A DNA stretch of 64,000 bases, taken from Halanaerobium saccharolyticum subsp. saccharolyticum DSM 6643. GTDB lineage: Bacteria > Bacillota > Halanaerobiia > Halanaerobiales > Halanaerobiaceae. Each line of letters opens with the position of its first letter. Within the stretch, counting starts at the first letter, position 1. The notes beneath the pieces were generated by a model that worked only from the letters and a program-made list of their open reading frames with translations, ran no database searches and had not been told where the DNA came from. The position numbers and the translations under genes are program-made. Shown one piece after another: positions 7,902-15,195 of this stretch. Location of the stretch: NCBI RefSeq assembly GCF_000350165.1, contig NZ_CAUI01000015.1, positions 1-64,000 of the forward strand, read 5' to 3'.

Positions 7902-8996
7902 ATGTATTGTTGTGAGGTATGTTTTAGTGATAAAAAAATAGTAGGTTATATTAAACAAAATGGTAGTAAAAATAATTGTGATTTTTGTGGTGCAAAAAAT
8001 GTTGCTTGTATAAATCCATTAGAATTACAAGATTTATTTGTAAATTTAATTGATTTATATACTCCTTATAAAGAAATAAATTATACAGAAAGGAATTTCA
8101 GCGGATCATTAGCAGAATTAATTCAATATGAATGGAATATATTTAATAATAATTTAACTAAAAATAATCAAAATAGTCTTTTAGATAAAATAAGAAATGA
8201 TAAAGGTAATGAAAATTTTTATAGTTCTTCTGAATTATGGATAGATTTTAAATATGATTTTCTCATAAATTCTGGAGTAGGTTATTGGAGTATTTTATCA
8301 GAAAAACTAAAATATCATACAAGATTTATAATAAATCAATCTACTAATAATGAACAACAATTTTTTGATTTATTAAATGAATCTATAGAGATCGCAAAAA
8401 CTATATTATCAGAAGGTTGTAAAATCTATAGAGCAAGAATCGGAAGTAAAAAAGAGAAAAATAATAAAATAAATCAAAAATATGTTCCGTATAAAGAAAT
8501 GGGGGTTCCTCCGAGAAATAAAGCAAGTGCTGGCAGGGCTAATCCATCTGGGATACCATTTTTATATTTAGCATCTGATAAAAAGACAGCTTTATCTGAA
8601 GTAAGACCTTGGAAAAAAGCAAAAGTTTCAATTGCAAGTTTTTTGACAAATCAACAGTTGAAAATTGTAGATCTAACTGATATTGATAATATAAAATCTC
8701 CTTTTGAATTTCAAGATAATCTAAAAAGAGAAATAGAGAAAAGATATTTTATAAAAAATTTAAGTTATAAATTAGCAAAACCAATAAATCCAAATAAATC
8801 TGATATAGAGTATATTCCGACTCAATTTATTACTGAATATATTAAGATGAAAAATTATGATGGTATAAAATTCAAAAGTGCTATGGGACCAGGTAATAAT
8901 ATAGTTTTATTTAATGAAAAAGTTGTTACTCAAAAAAATAGTAACCTGTTTGAAGTTGAAAATATTGATTATAAGTTTCATGAATATAAAAATTAG
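7902..8996 (+). CDS. Cassette gene: RES-domain protein with N-terminal zinc finger (364 aa)
   Basis: The ATG follows AAAGGAG. The N-terminus has cysteines at residues 3, 4 and 7 and a C-D-F-C pair near 27-30, as in the HEPN/RES N-terminal domain. A helical section follows. The RES domain occupies about residues 175-340, with Y-R-A-R-I-G, then R-N-K-A-S-A-G-R-A-N-P-S-G-I-P and L-Y-L-A-S-D...A-L-S-E-V-R-P-W. It ends with the Y-D-G-I-K-F-K-S segment typical of the family. Characterised RES toxins degrade NAD+ and arrest growth. No Xre-type antitoxin lies beside it in the cassette, which fits the stand-alone HEPN-RES architecture proposed as an abortive-infection effector. The defence role is inference. 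Confidence 0.86.
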   Translation: MYCCEVCFSDKKIVGYIKQNGSKNNCDFCGAKNVACINPLELQDLFVNLIDLYTPYKEINYTERNFSGSLAELIQYEWNIFNNNLTKNNQNSLLDKIRNDKGNENFYSSSELWIDFKYDFLINSGVGYWSILSEKLKYHTRFIINQSTNNEQQFFDLLNESIEIAKTILSEGCKIYRARIGSKKEKNNKINQKYVPYKEMGVPPRNKASAGRANPSGIPFLYLASDKKTALSEVRPWKKAKVSIASFLTNQQLKIVDLTDIDNIKSPFEFQDNLKREIEKRYFIKNLSYKLAKPINPNKSDIEYIPTQFITEYIKMKNYDGIKFKSAMGPGNNIVLFNEKVVTQKNSNLFEVENIDYKFHEYKN

Positions 8997-9028
8997 TTCT
9001 TAATATAGTGTTTATAAAATTAGACTTC

Positions 9029-9132
9029 GGATAACATGGGATTGAAGATTCCGCTGCGCTCCATGCAAATTTATTCGGCAAGGGCAGTCGCCCTAAGCCT
9101 CATAAACTTCTTAAATCCCAAGAACGTTATCC
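9029..9132 (+). repeat. Integron attC site 6 (short family)
   Basis: R'' GGATAAC and R' GTTATCC bound a 104-bp site. TGGGATT(G)AAG pairs with CTT(CTTA)AATCCCA. The central section with GGGCAGTCGCCC is shared with site 4. Confidence 0.9.
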
Positions 9133-9164
9133 GAAATAACTATATTCGAGAAAGGAGTTTAAAT

Positions 9165-10721
9165 ATGTATATTAAAAAAATAGCTATATCAGGTTATAAA
9201 ACTTTAGTAGATTTTAAATTTGAAGAGATACAAGAAGGTTTAAATATATTAGTTGGAAAAAATAATGTAGGGAAAAGTAATATTTTAAAAGCACTTGATA
9301 TATTTTTTACTCGGCAAGGCACATTAAAAGAAGATGAGATTGCCAATTCTTTTGATTCATTTTTAAATAATCGAGACAACATATATATGGAAGTAGTTTT
9401 TGCTGATGCTTCTGATATGTTTGGTAGTAACAGAAGTGAGATTACTTTAAAAATTAATTTAAATGAAAATAATAGGAAATATATGATTAAATTAAAAGGA
9501 AAATATAAAAACATGTCTAAAGATAGTTTTTTTAAAAATAATCCAAAATATATTTATTTTGGTGATTTAAATGAAATGAATTTTAATTCAAATGATTTGC
9601 AAGAACTATATTCTATAAATAATGCGAATGAAAGAAGAAAAATTGAAACTAATGCTTCCCAGTTTTTGCAATATATTTTAAACACTAATATTAATATTTC
9701 AATTAATTTGAATAACGATAGTTCTTATAGCATAGATGTAATTGATAGCTATGGAAACAGTAATTTGTTATCTAATAAAAGTTCTGGTCTACAGCAATTA
9801 GTTTATTTAGGGGTAGTTTTTTCTTTTAATTTGTTAAAAAAACCTAAAAATATTATTTTGGGTATTGAAGAACCTGAATCTAATTTACATACTTCTTTAC
9901 AAAAAAGACTTTTCAAAAGGATAAGAGAAATTTCTGAAGCGTATTCTGTACAGATTTTTTTGACAACACATTCTCCTGTTTTTATAGATAAATTTAATTA
10001 CGAATCTGTGCATCATGTAAAAAGAAACAATAATATGCATACGAAGGTCTTAAAAGAAAGTTATAGAAATAATTGGTTTAATATAAGAAAAGATTTAGGA
10101 TTAGGTATTAATGATTCTTTATTTGTCGGAGAGTTCAATTTGCTTGTAGAGGGACCTACTGAAAAAATTATTTTTCCAAAAATAATAAAGATATTACATG
10201 ATAAGGACTTAATTAGTTTTGGCGAAGAAGATATTAATTTATTGAGTGCTCAAGGAGCACCAAACTTGCATTATTTTTCAAAATTAATATCTCAAATGGG
10301 GTTACCAACTGTTATTTTAGTAGATAAAGATCAACAAGGAAATAATGCAAAAGAAAAAATTGAAGACGATAACCGTTTTAACAAATTAAAAGTCATCTCT
10401 TTAGATAAAGAAGGACATGATAAATGTGAAATTGAAGATTTAATAAATAATGACCTTTTATTAAATAGTATAAATGAGTTATATAATAGTTCACTGAATG
10501 AAGAGGATCTATTAAGAGCTCGAAAAAATGAATATCATGAAGAGTCAGGTTTAATAAAATTTTCAAAGGCATTTAAAAAATTTGATTTAGAAAAAAATAG
10601 AGATTTATCTAAATTAAATCTTGCAACAATAATAAAGAGTGGTTTAAATGAAGAATATGATTTAGAATTAATTAAAGAATTTTTTATGAAAATTGATAAT
10701 TTTTATAAAGAGTTTATGTAA
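9165..10721 (+). CDS. Cassette gene: OLD-family ATP-dependent endonuclease (518 aa)
   Basis: I chose the ATG at 9165, which follows AAAGGAG; the longer frame from 9036 begins inside attC 6. The ATPase half shows Walker A G-K-N-N-V-G-K-S-N near residue 31, an ABC-type signature S-S-G-L-Q-Q-L near 205, Walker B I-L-G-I-E-E-P-E-S-N near 231 and the T-T-H-S-P switch. The C-terminal TOPRIM domain has L-L-V-E-G-P-T-E near 326 and V-D-K-D-Q-Q-G near 385, the metal-binding residues of OLD nucleases. OLD proteins act in phage exclusion and pair with GajB in Gabija. No helicase partner lies in this cassette, so it resembles the single-gene class. Confidence 0.9.
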   Translation: MYIKKIAISGYKTLVDFKFEEIQEGLNILVGKNNVGKSNILKALDIFFTRQGTLKEDEIANSFDSFLNNRDNIYMEVVFADASDMFGSNRSEITLKINLNENNRKYMIKLKGKYKNMSKDSFFKNNPKYIYFGDLNEMNFNSNDLQELYSINNANERRKIETNASQFLQYILNTNINISINLNNDSSYSIDVIDSYGNSNLLSNKSSGLQQLVYLGVVFSFNLLKKPKNIILGIEEPESNLHTSLQKRLFKRIREISEAYSVQIFLTTHSPVFIDKFNYESVHHVKRNNNMHTKVLKESYRNNWFNIRKDLGLGINDSLFVGEFNLLVEGPTEKIIFPKIIKILHDKDLISFGEEDINLLSAQGAPNLHYFSKLISQMGLPTVILVDKDQQGNNAKEKIEDDNRFNKLKVISLDKEGHDKCEIEDLINNDLLLNSINELYNSSLNEEDLLRARKNEYHEESGLIKFSKAFKKFDLEKNRDLSKLNLATIIKSGLNEEYDLELIKEFFMKIDNFYKEFM

Positions 10722-10733
10722 TATAGTTACTTC

Positions 10734-10836
10734 GGATAACATGGGATTGAAGATTCCGCTGCGCTCCATACAAATTCATTCACTAAGCGCAGTCGCGCTA
10801 AGTTCATGAACTTCTTAAATCCCAGTAACGTTATAT
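10734..10836 (+). repeat. Integron attC site 7 (short family)
   Basis: R'' GGATAAC and R' GTTATAT bound the site. The inner boxes are as in site 6. The central arm reads AAGCGCAGTCGCGCT instead of AAGGGCAGTCGCCCT, a paired (compensated) change that supports selection on folded single strands. Confidence 0.9.
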
Positions 10837-10869
10837 GACATAATCGTTAATATTTAGGAGGAGTTTAAC

Positions 10870-11691
10870 ATGAAAAGTCAAGGTTTTAAATTTACTAAGG
10901 TTTTAAACCATGGAACTGATAATCCAATTATAAATAGATTGTCTTTTCAATTTTTTGAACTATTTAAAACAAATCTAATAAATTTATCTGATAAAAAAAT
11001 TGAAAAAATAAAAGAGCTACTTCATGAATGTACTTTAGATTTAATTAAAGCACAAGAATTATTTAACAATTATTTAGAAAAACAAAATAAAACCATTAAA
11101 GAAATTATTGATAATGAAAATTTTAAAATACAGGATAATATTATACAATATGATGATCCTTCATACGAACTAAATAAATATTTTGAAGATTTTTTAATAA
11201 GAAATGTTATAGCTTTAAGAAAAACAATTAAAATTGCAGAATGTGTTTTTGATCAAGAATTTGATGGACCTAAAGATTTATTAAAGCATTTACAAGAAGT
11301 ATTTGTTGATAAAGAAGAATACATAAAAATGTTAGAAGAAGATAGCAAATGGTTTAAGGAATTATATGATTTTAGAGGAGAAGTTGAACATTCAAAATTA
11401 GAAATAACAAACTTTGAACTCTTCTTAGATAAAAATGATAAACCATTAGTAAAGAAACAAATTCTTGTTGATAAAAATTGTACACTAGAAAAATATATGG
11501 ATGTTACATTATATAATGTTTTTTCTTATTGTGAAGATTTTACAGCAATGTTATTAAAATTACATTGTTCCGAAAAAGTAAGAATTATTCAAATACCTGA
11601 AGAGCAAAGAAAGAATAATAAAAATTTCAAATATACTTTTGATCTTTGCGAAGATTTAAAAAGTAAAATATTTAATGATGATAAAGGTTAA
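10870..11691 (+). CDS. Cassette gene: helical protein with HEPN-like RxxxxH motif (273 aa)
   Basis: The ATG follows TAGGAGG. The protein is helical and highly charged, with no signal peptide or membrane segment. Near residue 175 it carries F-R-G-E-V-E-H-S, which matches the R-x4-H catalytic motif of HEPN ribonucleases. The surroundings (preceding helix ending W-F-K-E-L-Y-D, following S-K-L-E) fit a HEPN fold. I do not recognise a specific family, so the RNase assignment is a motif-level inference. It is the cargo of the cassette between attC 7 and attC 8, downstream of the OLD nuclease cassette. Confidence 0.78.
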   Translation: MKSQGFKFTKVLNHGTDNPIINRLSFQFFELFKTNLINLSDKKIEKIKELLHECTLDLIKAQELFNNYLEKQNKTIKEIIDNENFKIQDNIIQYDDPSYELNKYFEDFLIRNVIALRKTIKIAECVFDQEFDGPKDLLKHLQEVFVDKEEYIKMLEEDSKWFKELYDFRGEVEHSKLEITNFELFLDKNDKPLVKKQILVDKNCTLEKYMDVTLYNVFSYCEDFTAMLLKLHCSEKVRIIQIPEEQRKNNKNFKYTFDLCEDLKSKIFNDDKG

Positions 11692-11707
11692 ATTAAACGA
11701 TTACGTC

Positions 11708-11840
11708 ATATAACATGTGATTGGCATCATGCCCTCTGTCATAAAGCTTGCAGGTTAACTAATCAAGGATATGAAAAAGCAAGCTTTACGCCAGTTCCTG
11801 ACGGAACCAGGCACGATTGTAAATCCAAGTAACGTTATAT
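11708..11840 (+). repeat. Integron attC site 8 (long family, partly degenerate)
   Basis: R'' ATATAAC and R' GTTATAT are intact. The left inner box is TGTGATTGGCAT and the right one AAATCCA, so one G has changed to T and pairing is weaker than in the other sites. The central loop is a variant of that in site 5. Confidence 0.82.
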
Positions 11841-11879
11841 GAAACCGTAGCAAAAAATTTAATAACTAAAAACTTGACA

Positions 11880-11914
11880 CATAAAAAAATAGTGCTGCAA
11901 AACTTTCAGCACTG
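11880..11914 (-). terminator. Terminator of the antisense toxin-antitoxin remnant
   Basis: On the minus strand a seven-base stem (AGTGCTG/CAGCACT) is followed by ATTTTTTT. It sits just past the stop of the decayed antitoxin gene. Confidence 0.7.
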
Positions 11915-12199
11915 TTAATTAAATCTAATTTCAAGTTTTTTACCAAGTGCGTGAGCAACTTTATCAAGAAATTAAACACTCGGATTATAATCATCATTTT
12001 CTAGTCTGGAAATAGCAGACTGTTTAGTTCCTATTCTATCTGCTAATTCTTTCTGAGTTAAATCATTTTCTATTCTATACCTAATTATTTGTTTTTTTAT
12101 TTCATACATAACATTCAGCTTTTCATATTCTTCTTTAACTTTTTCAGATTCAAAAAGCTAATTCTTAAGATCTTTGTGATCTATAAATTTCTTTTTGTT
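11915..12199 (-). pseudogene. Decayed HigA-type Xre antitoxin, antisense in its cassette
   Basis: Reading the minus strand gives a segment beginning K-F-I-D-H-K-D-L-K-N, then a stop, then a long frame with L-T-Q-K-E-L-A-D-R-I-G-T-K-Q-S-A-I-S-R-L, the helix-turn-helix of HigA-like antitoxins. A second in-frame stop follows N-P-S-V, and the frame resumes through F-L-D-K-V-A-H-A-L-G-K-K-L-E-I-R-F-N to the natural end. No ATG is left at the expected start. Two internal stops and a lost start mean it is not functional. It opposes the direction of the other cassette genes, as toxin-antitoxin cassettes with their own promoter often do. Confidence 0.82.
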
Positions 12200-12204
12200 T
12201 CACC

Positions 12205-12342
12205 TCACTTGATAGAGTCAAGTCTGTTAAGAGCAATATCTATTTCTCTTAGAATTTTAGCCTTTGCTTTAGCTGGCTGTTCTTTAATAAATTCAATTAC
12301 TGGAGATTTATTATTTTTTGCATAATACTTAATCTTATACAT
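12205..12342 (-). pseudogene. Truncated HigB/RelE-type toxin remnant
   Basis: A 45-residue frame on the minus strand reads M-Y-K-I-K-Y-Y-A-K-N-N-K-S-P-V-I-E-F-I-K-E-Q, the N-terminus of the HigB/Gp49-like toxin family. It ends after L-D-S-I-K, where intact members continue for roughly 60 more residues. It lies directly upstream of the decayed HigA antitoxin, which is the usual HigB-HigA order. The conserved C-terminal catalytic residues are missing, so it should be inactive. Confidence 0.75.
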
Positions 12343-12354
12343 AATCTATTCACT

Positions 12355-12410
12355 TATTGCTGTATAAATGCAGGATTTTTTTTCTTTTACATGAAGTAAG
12401 TTAATAATTA
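12355..12410 (+). repeat. Copy of the 395-445 leader/terminator sequence
   Basis: The sequence ATGCAGG(T/A)TTTTTTT...CTTTTACATGAAGTA followed by TTAATAAT is shared with positions 408-450, with a few differences. In both places it lies upstream of an attC. Its role is unknown; it may be the 3' part of a cassette transcript or a remnant of a mobile element end. Confidence 0.5.
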
Positions 12411-12438
12411 ATAAATTAATAGATAAAGCTACGGCATC

Positions 12439-12563
12439 ATGTAACATGGGTTTGGCGACATACCTTCTGTCACAAAACTTACAATTTAAATAATTATTGA
12501 TGCTGAAAAATAATTTTTTTGCCAGTTCCTGGCGGAAAAAAGTAAATCGCAGTAACGTTATAC
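12439..12563 (+). repeat. Integron attC site 9 (long family, diverged)
   Basis: R'' ATGTAAC and R' GTTATAC bound the site. TGGGTTTGGCG faces AAATCGCA, so the inner pairing is imperfect. The central part still shows ACCTTCTGTCA and GCCAGTTCCTGGCGGAA from the long family. Confidence 0.8.
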
Positions 12564-12585
12564 GAAAGAATGCACACAAGATAGG

Positions 12586-12798
12586 GTGATTAAAAATGAA
12601 GAGAAGGGGTATGGTCTACCTAAAATAGCTAATATTTTCAAGAATAAAGATGTTATGAATCAAACTAATAAGTTAATTAGGTTACTTTCATTTCAAGAAA
12701 AAGATAACTTAATTGAAAGAGTTTGTAAACTTAATTTATCAGATGATAAGAAAGACATGATTTTAGGAAATAATCTTCAAATAATATTAGATAACTAA
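12586..12798 (+). CDS. Cassette gene: small protein or gene tail (70 aa)
   Basis: This short frame lies between attC 9 and attC 10. No clear Shine-Dalgarno sequence precedes its ATG (GGGTGATTAAA is the nearest). The C-terminal half, with N-L-S-D-D-K-K-D-M-I-L-G-N-N, resembles the end of amidohydrolase-type enzymes, where a final helix follows L-S-x-x-x-K-x-x-I-x-x-x-N. It may therefore be the tail of a longer deleted gene. As an independent small protein it has no recognisable function. Confidence 0.45.
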   Translation: MIKNEEKGYGLPKIANIFKNKDVMNQTNKLIRLLSFQEKDNLIERVCKLNLSDDKKDMILGNNLQIILDN

Positions 12799-12810
12799 AA
12801 AAAGAACTTC

Positions 12811-12941
12811 GCCTAACAGCAGATTAGCTACATCCCATTTTGATAGGATGAATGAAAGCGGGGATTACTGATGTGCAGATGTGAGTTTTAATTATGAGTT
12901 GGAGCGATACGTGGATGTCTCGAATCTGCGGGACTTTATAT
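12811..12941 (+). repeat. Integron attC site 10 (third type, R' mutated)
   Basis: R'' GCCTAAC is followed by AGCAGATT, which pairs with AATCTGC near the right end. The centre differs from both other families. R' reads TTTATAT where the others have GTTATNN, so the conserved G of the GTT core is lost. The following TGACAT matches the other sites. Confidence 0.7.
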
Positions 12942-13165
12942 GACATTGAGCTAACTGAAAATATTATTTTTTTCTTACCCGGGTCAATTTTCAATTAATA
13001 AAAGGGTCTAATAGTTGGCATAATTTCATCATCTTTCTCATTTAATGGATTGATGCAGATACCAGAGAGAAAAAATAGAATTAAAGCATTAAAAGAGATA
13101 AAAGAACTTATGAATATGGAGATAAGATTCTGCCATCAGATAATGTTTTTAAATTTAAAAAAAAG
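12942..13165. other. Intercassette remnant without an intact gene
   Basis: Only fragments are seen. On the minus strand around 12995-13060 a short open segment reads C-I-N-P-L-N-E-K-D-D-E-I-M-P-T-I-R-P-F-Y and then stops, as if it were a gene tail. On the plus strand a 38-codon frame starts at 13053. Neither can be assigned. Confidence 0.4.
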
Positions 13166-13371
13166 GTGATGATAATGAAAATAATTAATTTTAATAAGAA
13201 TATTTCAGAAGAGTTTTATTGGTTTAATGAAGCAAGAGAATATTATTGTGATGAGGGATTAGTAATTAAAACTAAATCTGATACTGATTTTTGGCAGAGA
13301 ACTCATTATGGTTTTAAAAGAGATAATGGGCACTGTTTATTAACTAAACTTAGAGGAGATTTTTCTTTTAC
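13166..13371 (+). pseudogene. DUF1349 gene, 5' part (split by a TnpB element)
   Basis: The frame starts with ATG behind AAAAAGGTG and reads as the N-terminal half of DUF1349, a concanavalin-like beta-sandwich domain. It shows F-Y-W-F-N-E-A near the start and the hallmark T-D-F-W-Q-R-T-H-Y-G-F-K-R-D-N-G-H, ending at G-D-F-S-F-T. At that point the TnpB element begins, directly after TTTTAC. The matching C-terminal half lies at 14827-15195. The gene is therefore interrupted and presumably inactive. Confidence 0.8.
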
Positions 13372-13421
13372 ATACAAACATATGTATTGTATAATTATAG
13401 TAGAAAGGAGGTGAAAAATCA

Positions 13422-14675
13422 ATGCGGTTATCATTTAAATTTAAGCCTAAATTAAACCATAAGCAGTTAGTGATAATTAGGGAATTAGCCTGGCATTGCT
13501 CTAAATTATATAATACAATTAATTATAAAGTAAAAAATAATAAAGAGCAAAAACCTGTCTATACTCAATTAGAAAAACAGTTTAAAAATAACTGGCATAA
13601 TGAATACCTTCATTCTCATAACAGACAGCAGGCATTAAAACAATTAGCTCAGGACTGGAAAAGTTTTTTTGCTTCTCTCAAAGATTATAATAAGAATCCT
13701 CAAAAATATAAAGGGCAGCCAGGACCGCCAAATTTTAAACATCTAAACAGCAACCCCTGCGAAATAATATTTACCAACTTAGCTATTAGAATTAGAAATG
13801 ATAAATTGCTTTTGTCCTTATCTAAAAGAATACAATCTAAATATAATGTGAAAGCTCTTAATTTTGAGCTGCCTGAAGCAGTTCAAAGCATTATAGATTT
13901 AGATGCTGTTCAGCAGATAAAGATCAAGCAGGATCACATCTCTAAAAAATGGTATCTTTTAATTATCTACAAAGTTAAAGAAGCAAAAGAAAGTAAGAAA
14001 TCCAACATGATGGCAGTAGATTTGGGGCTTGATAATTTAGCTACCTTAACATTTAAAAATAATTCTGAGTGTTATATTATCAATGGTAAAACTATTAAAT
14101 CTAAAAACGCTTACTTCAATAAAAAAATTGCTAGACTGCAGAGTATCAGAATGAAACAGCAGAGTACCAGCAAAATTAAAGATACCAGCGAGATAAAAAG
14201 ACTCAGATTAAAGAGAAGAAATTATATTAGAGATTATCTCCATAAAGCAAGTTGGAAAATAGTTGATTTAGCAGTTGGAAATAAGGTGTCTGCTATTGTA
14301 ATTGGAGATATAAAAAATATTAAGCAAAGCAGCAAGCTTAAGTCTTTTGTCCAAATACCAATTCAGAGATTAGTTGAACTAATTGAATATAAAGCTAAAT
14401 TAAATGGTATCAAGGTTGTTAAAATTAATGAAAGTTATACCTCTGGCTGTAGTGCACTAGATCTAGAAAAAATAAATAAAAGCAACTATAATAAATCCAG
14501 AAGAATTACAAGAGGTCTCTTTAAAACTAATCAAGGTCTATTAATTAATGCAGATCAGAATGGCAGTCTTAACATTCTTCGCAAATACCTAAAAAATAAA
14601 TGTATTCTCAGACCTATTAAACAGGCGAGAGATAATGGATATGTGGCCAATCCTTCAAGATTAAGGGTATCCTAA
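13422..14675 (+). CDS. tnpB: TnpB RNA-guided nuclease (417 aa)
   Basis: The ATG follows AAAGGAGGTG. TnpB is the RuvC-type nuclease of IS200/IS605 elements, cutting DNA next to a target-adjacent motif under guidance of an omega-RNA made from the element's right end. The RuvC aspartate is in A-V-D-L-G-L-D near residue 199, the second acidic position in V-I-G-D-I near 292, and the last in I-N-A-D-Q-N-G-S-L-N-I-L near 375. This copy has the T-S-x-C-S-x-L-D form without the usual CxxC zinc pairs, as in a known IS1341-type subgroup. The frame is full length and looks intact. Confidence 0.92.
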   Translation: MRLSFKFKPKLNHKQLVIIRELAWHCSKLYNTINYKVKNNKEQKPVYTQLEKQFKNNWHNEYLHSHNRQQALKQLAQDWKSFFASLKDYNKNPQKYKGQPGPPNFKHLNSNPCEIIFTNLAIRIRNDKLLLSLSKRIQSKYNVKALNFELPEAVQSIIDLDAVQQIKIKQDHISKKWYLLIIYKVKEAKESKKSNMMAVDLGLDNLATLTFKNNSECYIINGKTIKSKNAYFNKKIARLQSIRMKQQSTSKIKDTSEIKRLRLKRRNYIRDYLHKASWKIVDLAVGNKVSAIVIGDIKNIKQSSKLKSFVQIPIQRLVELIEYKAKLNGIKVVKINESYTSGCSALDLEKINKSNYNKSRRITRGLFKTNQGLLINADQNGSLNILRKYLKNKCILRPIKQARDNGYVANPSRLRVS

Positions 14676-14826
14676 TAACTTAGGAGGCGACTTAAAAACC
14701 AAACATCTTGTAAACTAACCTAGTAATATAGGTTGAAGTTTAATCTATATGAAGTAGTTAGAAGCACCATCCGACGCGAAGCTAGTATCTTTGATGAAAA
14801 TCTATAATTTAGGTGGTGAGGTTCAC
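14676..14826 (+). ncRNA. Predicted omega-RNA / right end of the intact TnpB element
   Basis: The 150 bases after tnpB are nearly identical to those after the decayed second copy, although the two differ completely beyond. They contain a stem CCTA..TAGG, ATCTATATGAAGTAG, a CCGACGCGAAGC segment and the end GGTGGTGAGGTTCAC, as expected of an omega-RNA scaffold. The guide would begin at about 14827 (GATCAATGTGG). Confidence 0.65.
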
Positions 14827-15195
14827 GATCAATGTGGATTAATTGTAAGAATAGATCAAGATAATTGGATTAAGGTCTCTACAGAATATGAAAACGAAAA
14901 TATAAGTAGATTAGAATCAGTTGTTACGAATTTAGGTTATTCTGATTGGGCAACAACAGATATATCTTCGGAGATTAAATCAATGTGGTATCGAATTAGT
15001 AAAAATGGTAATGATTTTTTAATTGAGAATTCTAGGGGTGGAGAAAATTGGAAACAAATTAGAATAACTCACCTTCACCAAGAAATAGAAGAGTTAGAAG
15101 TAGGTATTTATGCTTGTAGCCCTCAAGATAGTAGTTTTCAATGTAAGGCAGATAAAATAATAATAGACAAAAACAAATGGGGGATAGATAAATAA
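14827..15195 (+). pseudogene. DUF1349 gene, 3' part
   Basis: The frame reads D-Q-C-G-L-I-V-R-I-D...W-I-K-V-S-T-E-Y, then V-V-T-N-L-G-Y-S-D-W-A-T and G-I-Y-A-C-S-P-Q, all in the order found in the C-terminal half of DUF1349. It continues the gene broken at 13371. An in-frame ATG at 14791 exists, but it lies in the sequence shared with the second TnpB copy and so belongs to the element end. It could in principle still produce a half-domain. Confidence 0.8.

Larger units (their letters stand above)
13372..14826 (+). mobile_element. IS200/IS605-group element carrying tnpB only
   Basis: The left end follows TTTTAC, matching the TTAC-type target of IS200/IS605 elements, and starts ATACAAACAT. The right end is taken as ...GGTGAGGTTCAC, the last bases shared with the second copy at 16320-17480. 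The element has tnpB, a non-coding right end that should encode the omega-RNA, and no tnpA, so it depends on a transposase from elsewhere. It has inserted into a DUF1349 gene. Exact ends are inferred from comparing the two copies. Confidence 0.75.

Noticed and set aside
12089-12325. Plus-strand frame of 78 codons
   Set aside because: It is the shadow of the decayed HigBA-type genes on the minus strand.
738-12941. Repeats as a CRISPR array or as REP elements
   Set aside because: The repeats are about 103-133 bp with nested inverted arms, and whole genes lie between them, so neither CRISPR nor REP fits. Miniature transposons were also considered, but the R''/R' ends, the single gene per interval and the lack of target duplications fit attC.
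14791-14826. ATG at 14791 as a genuine start of a 134-residue protein
   Set aside because: The first dozen codons are shared with the right end of the second TnpB element, so they are element sequence; only the part from 14827 is DUF1349.
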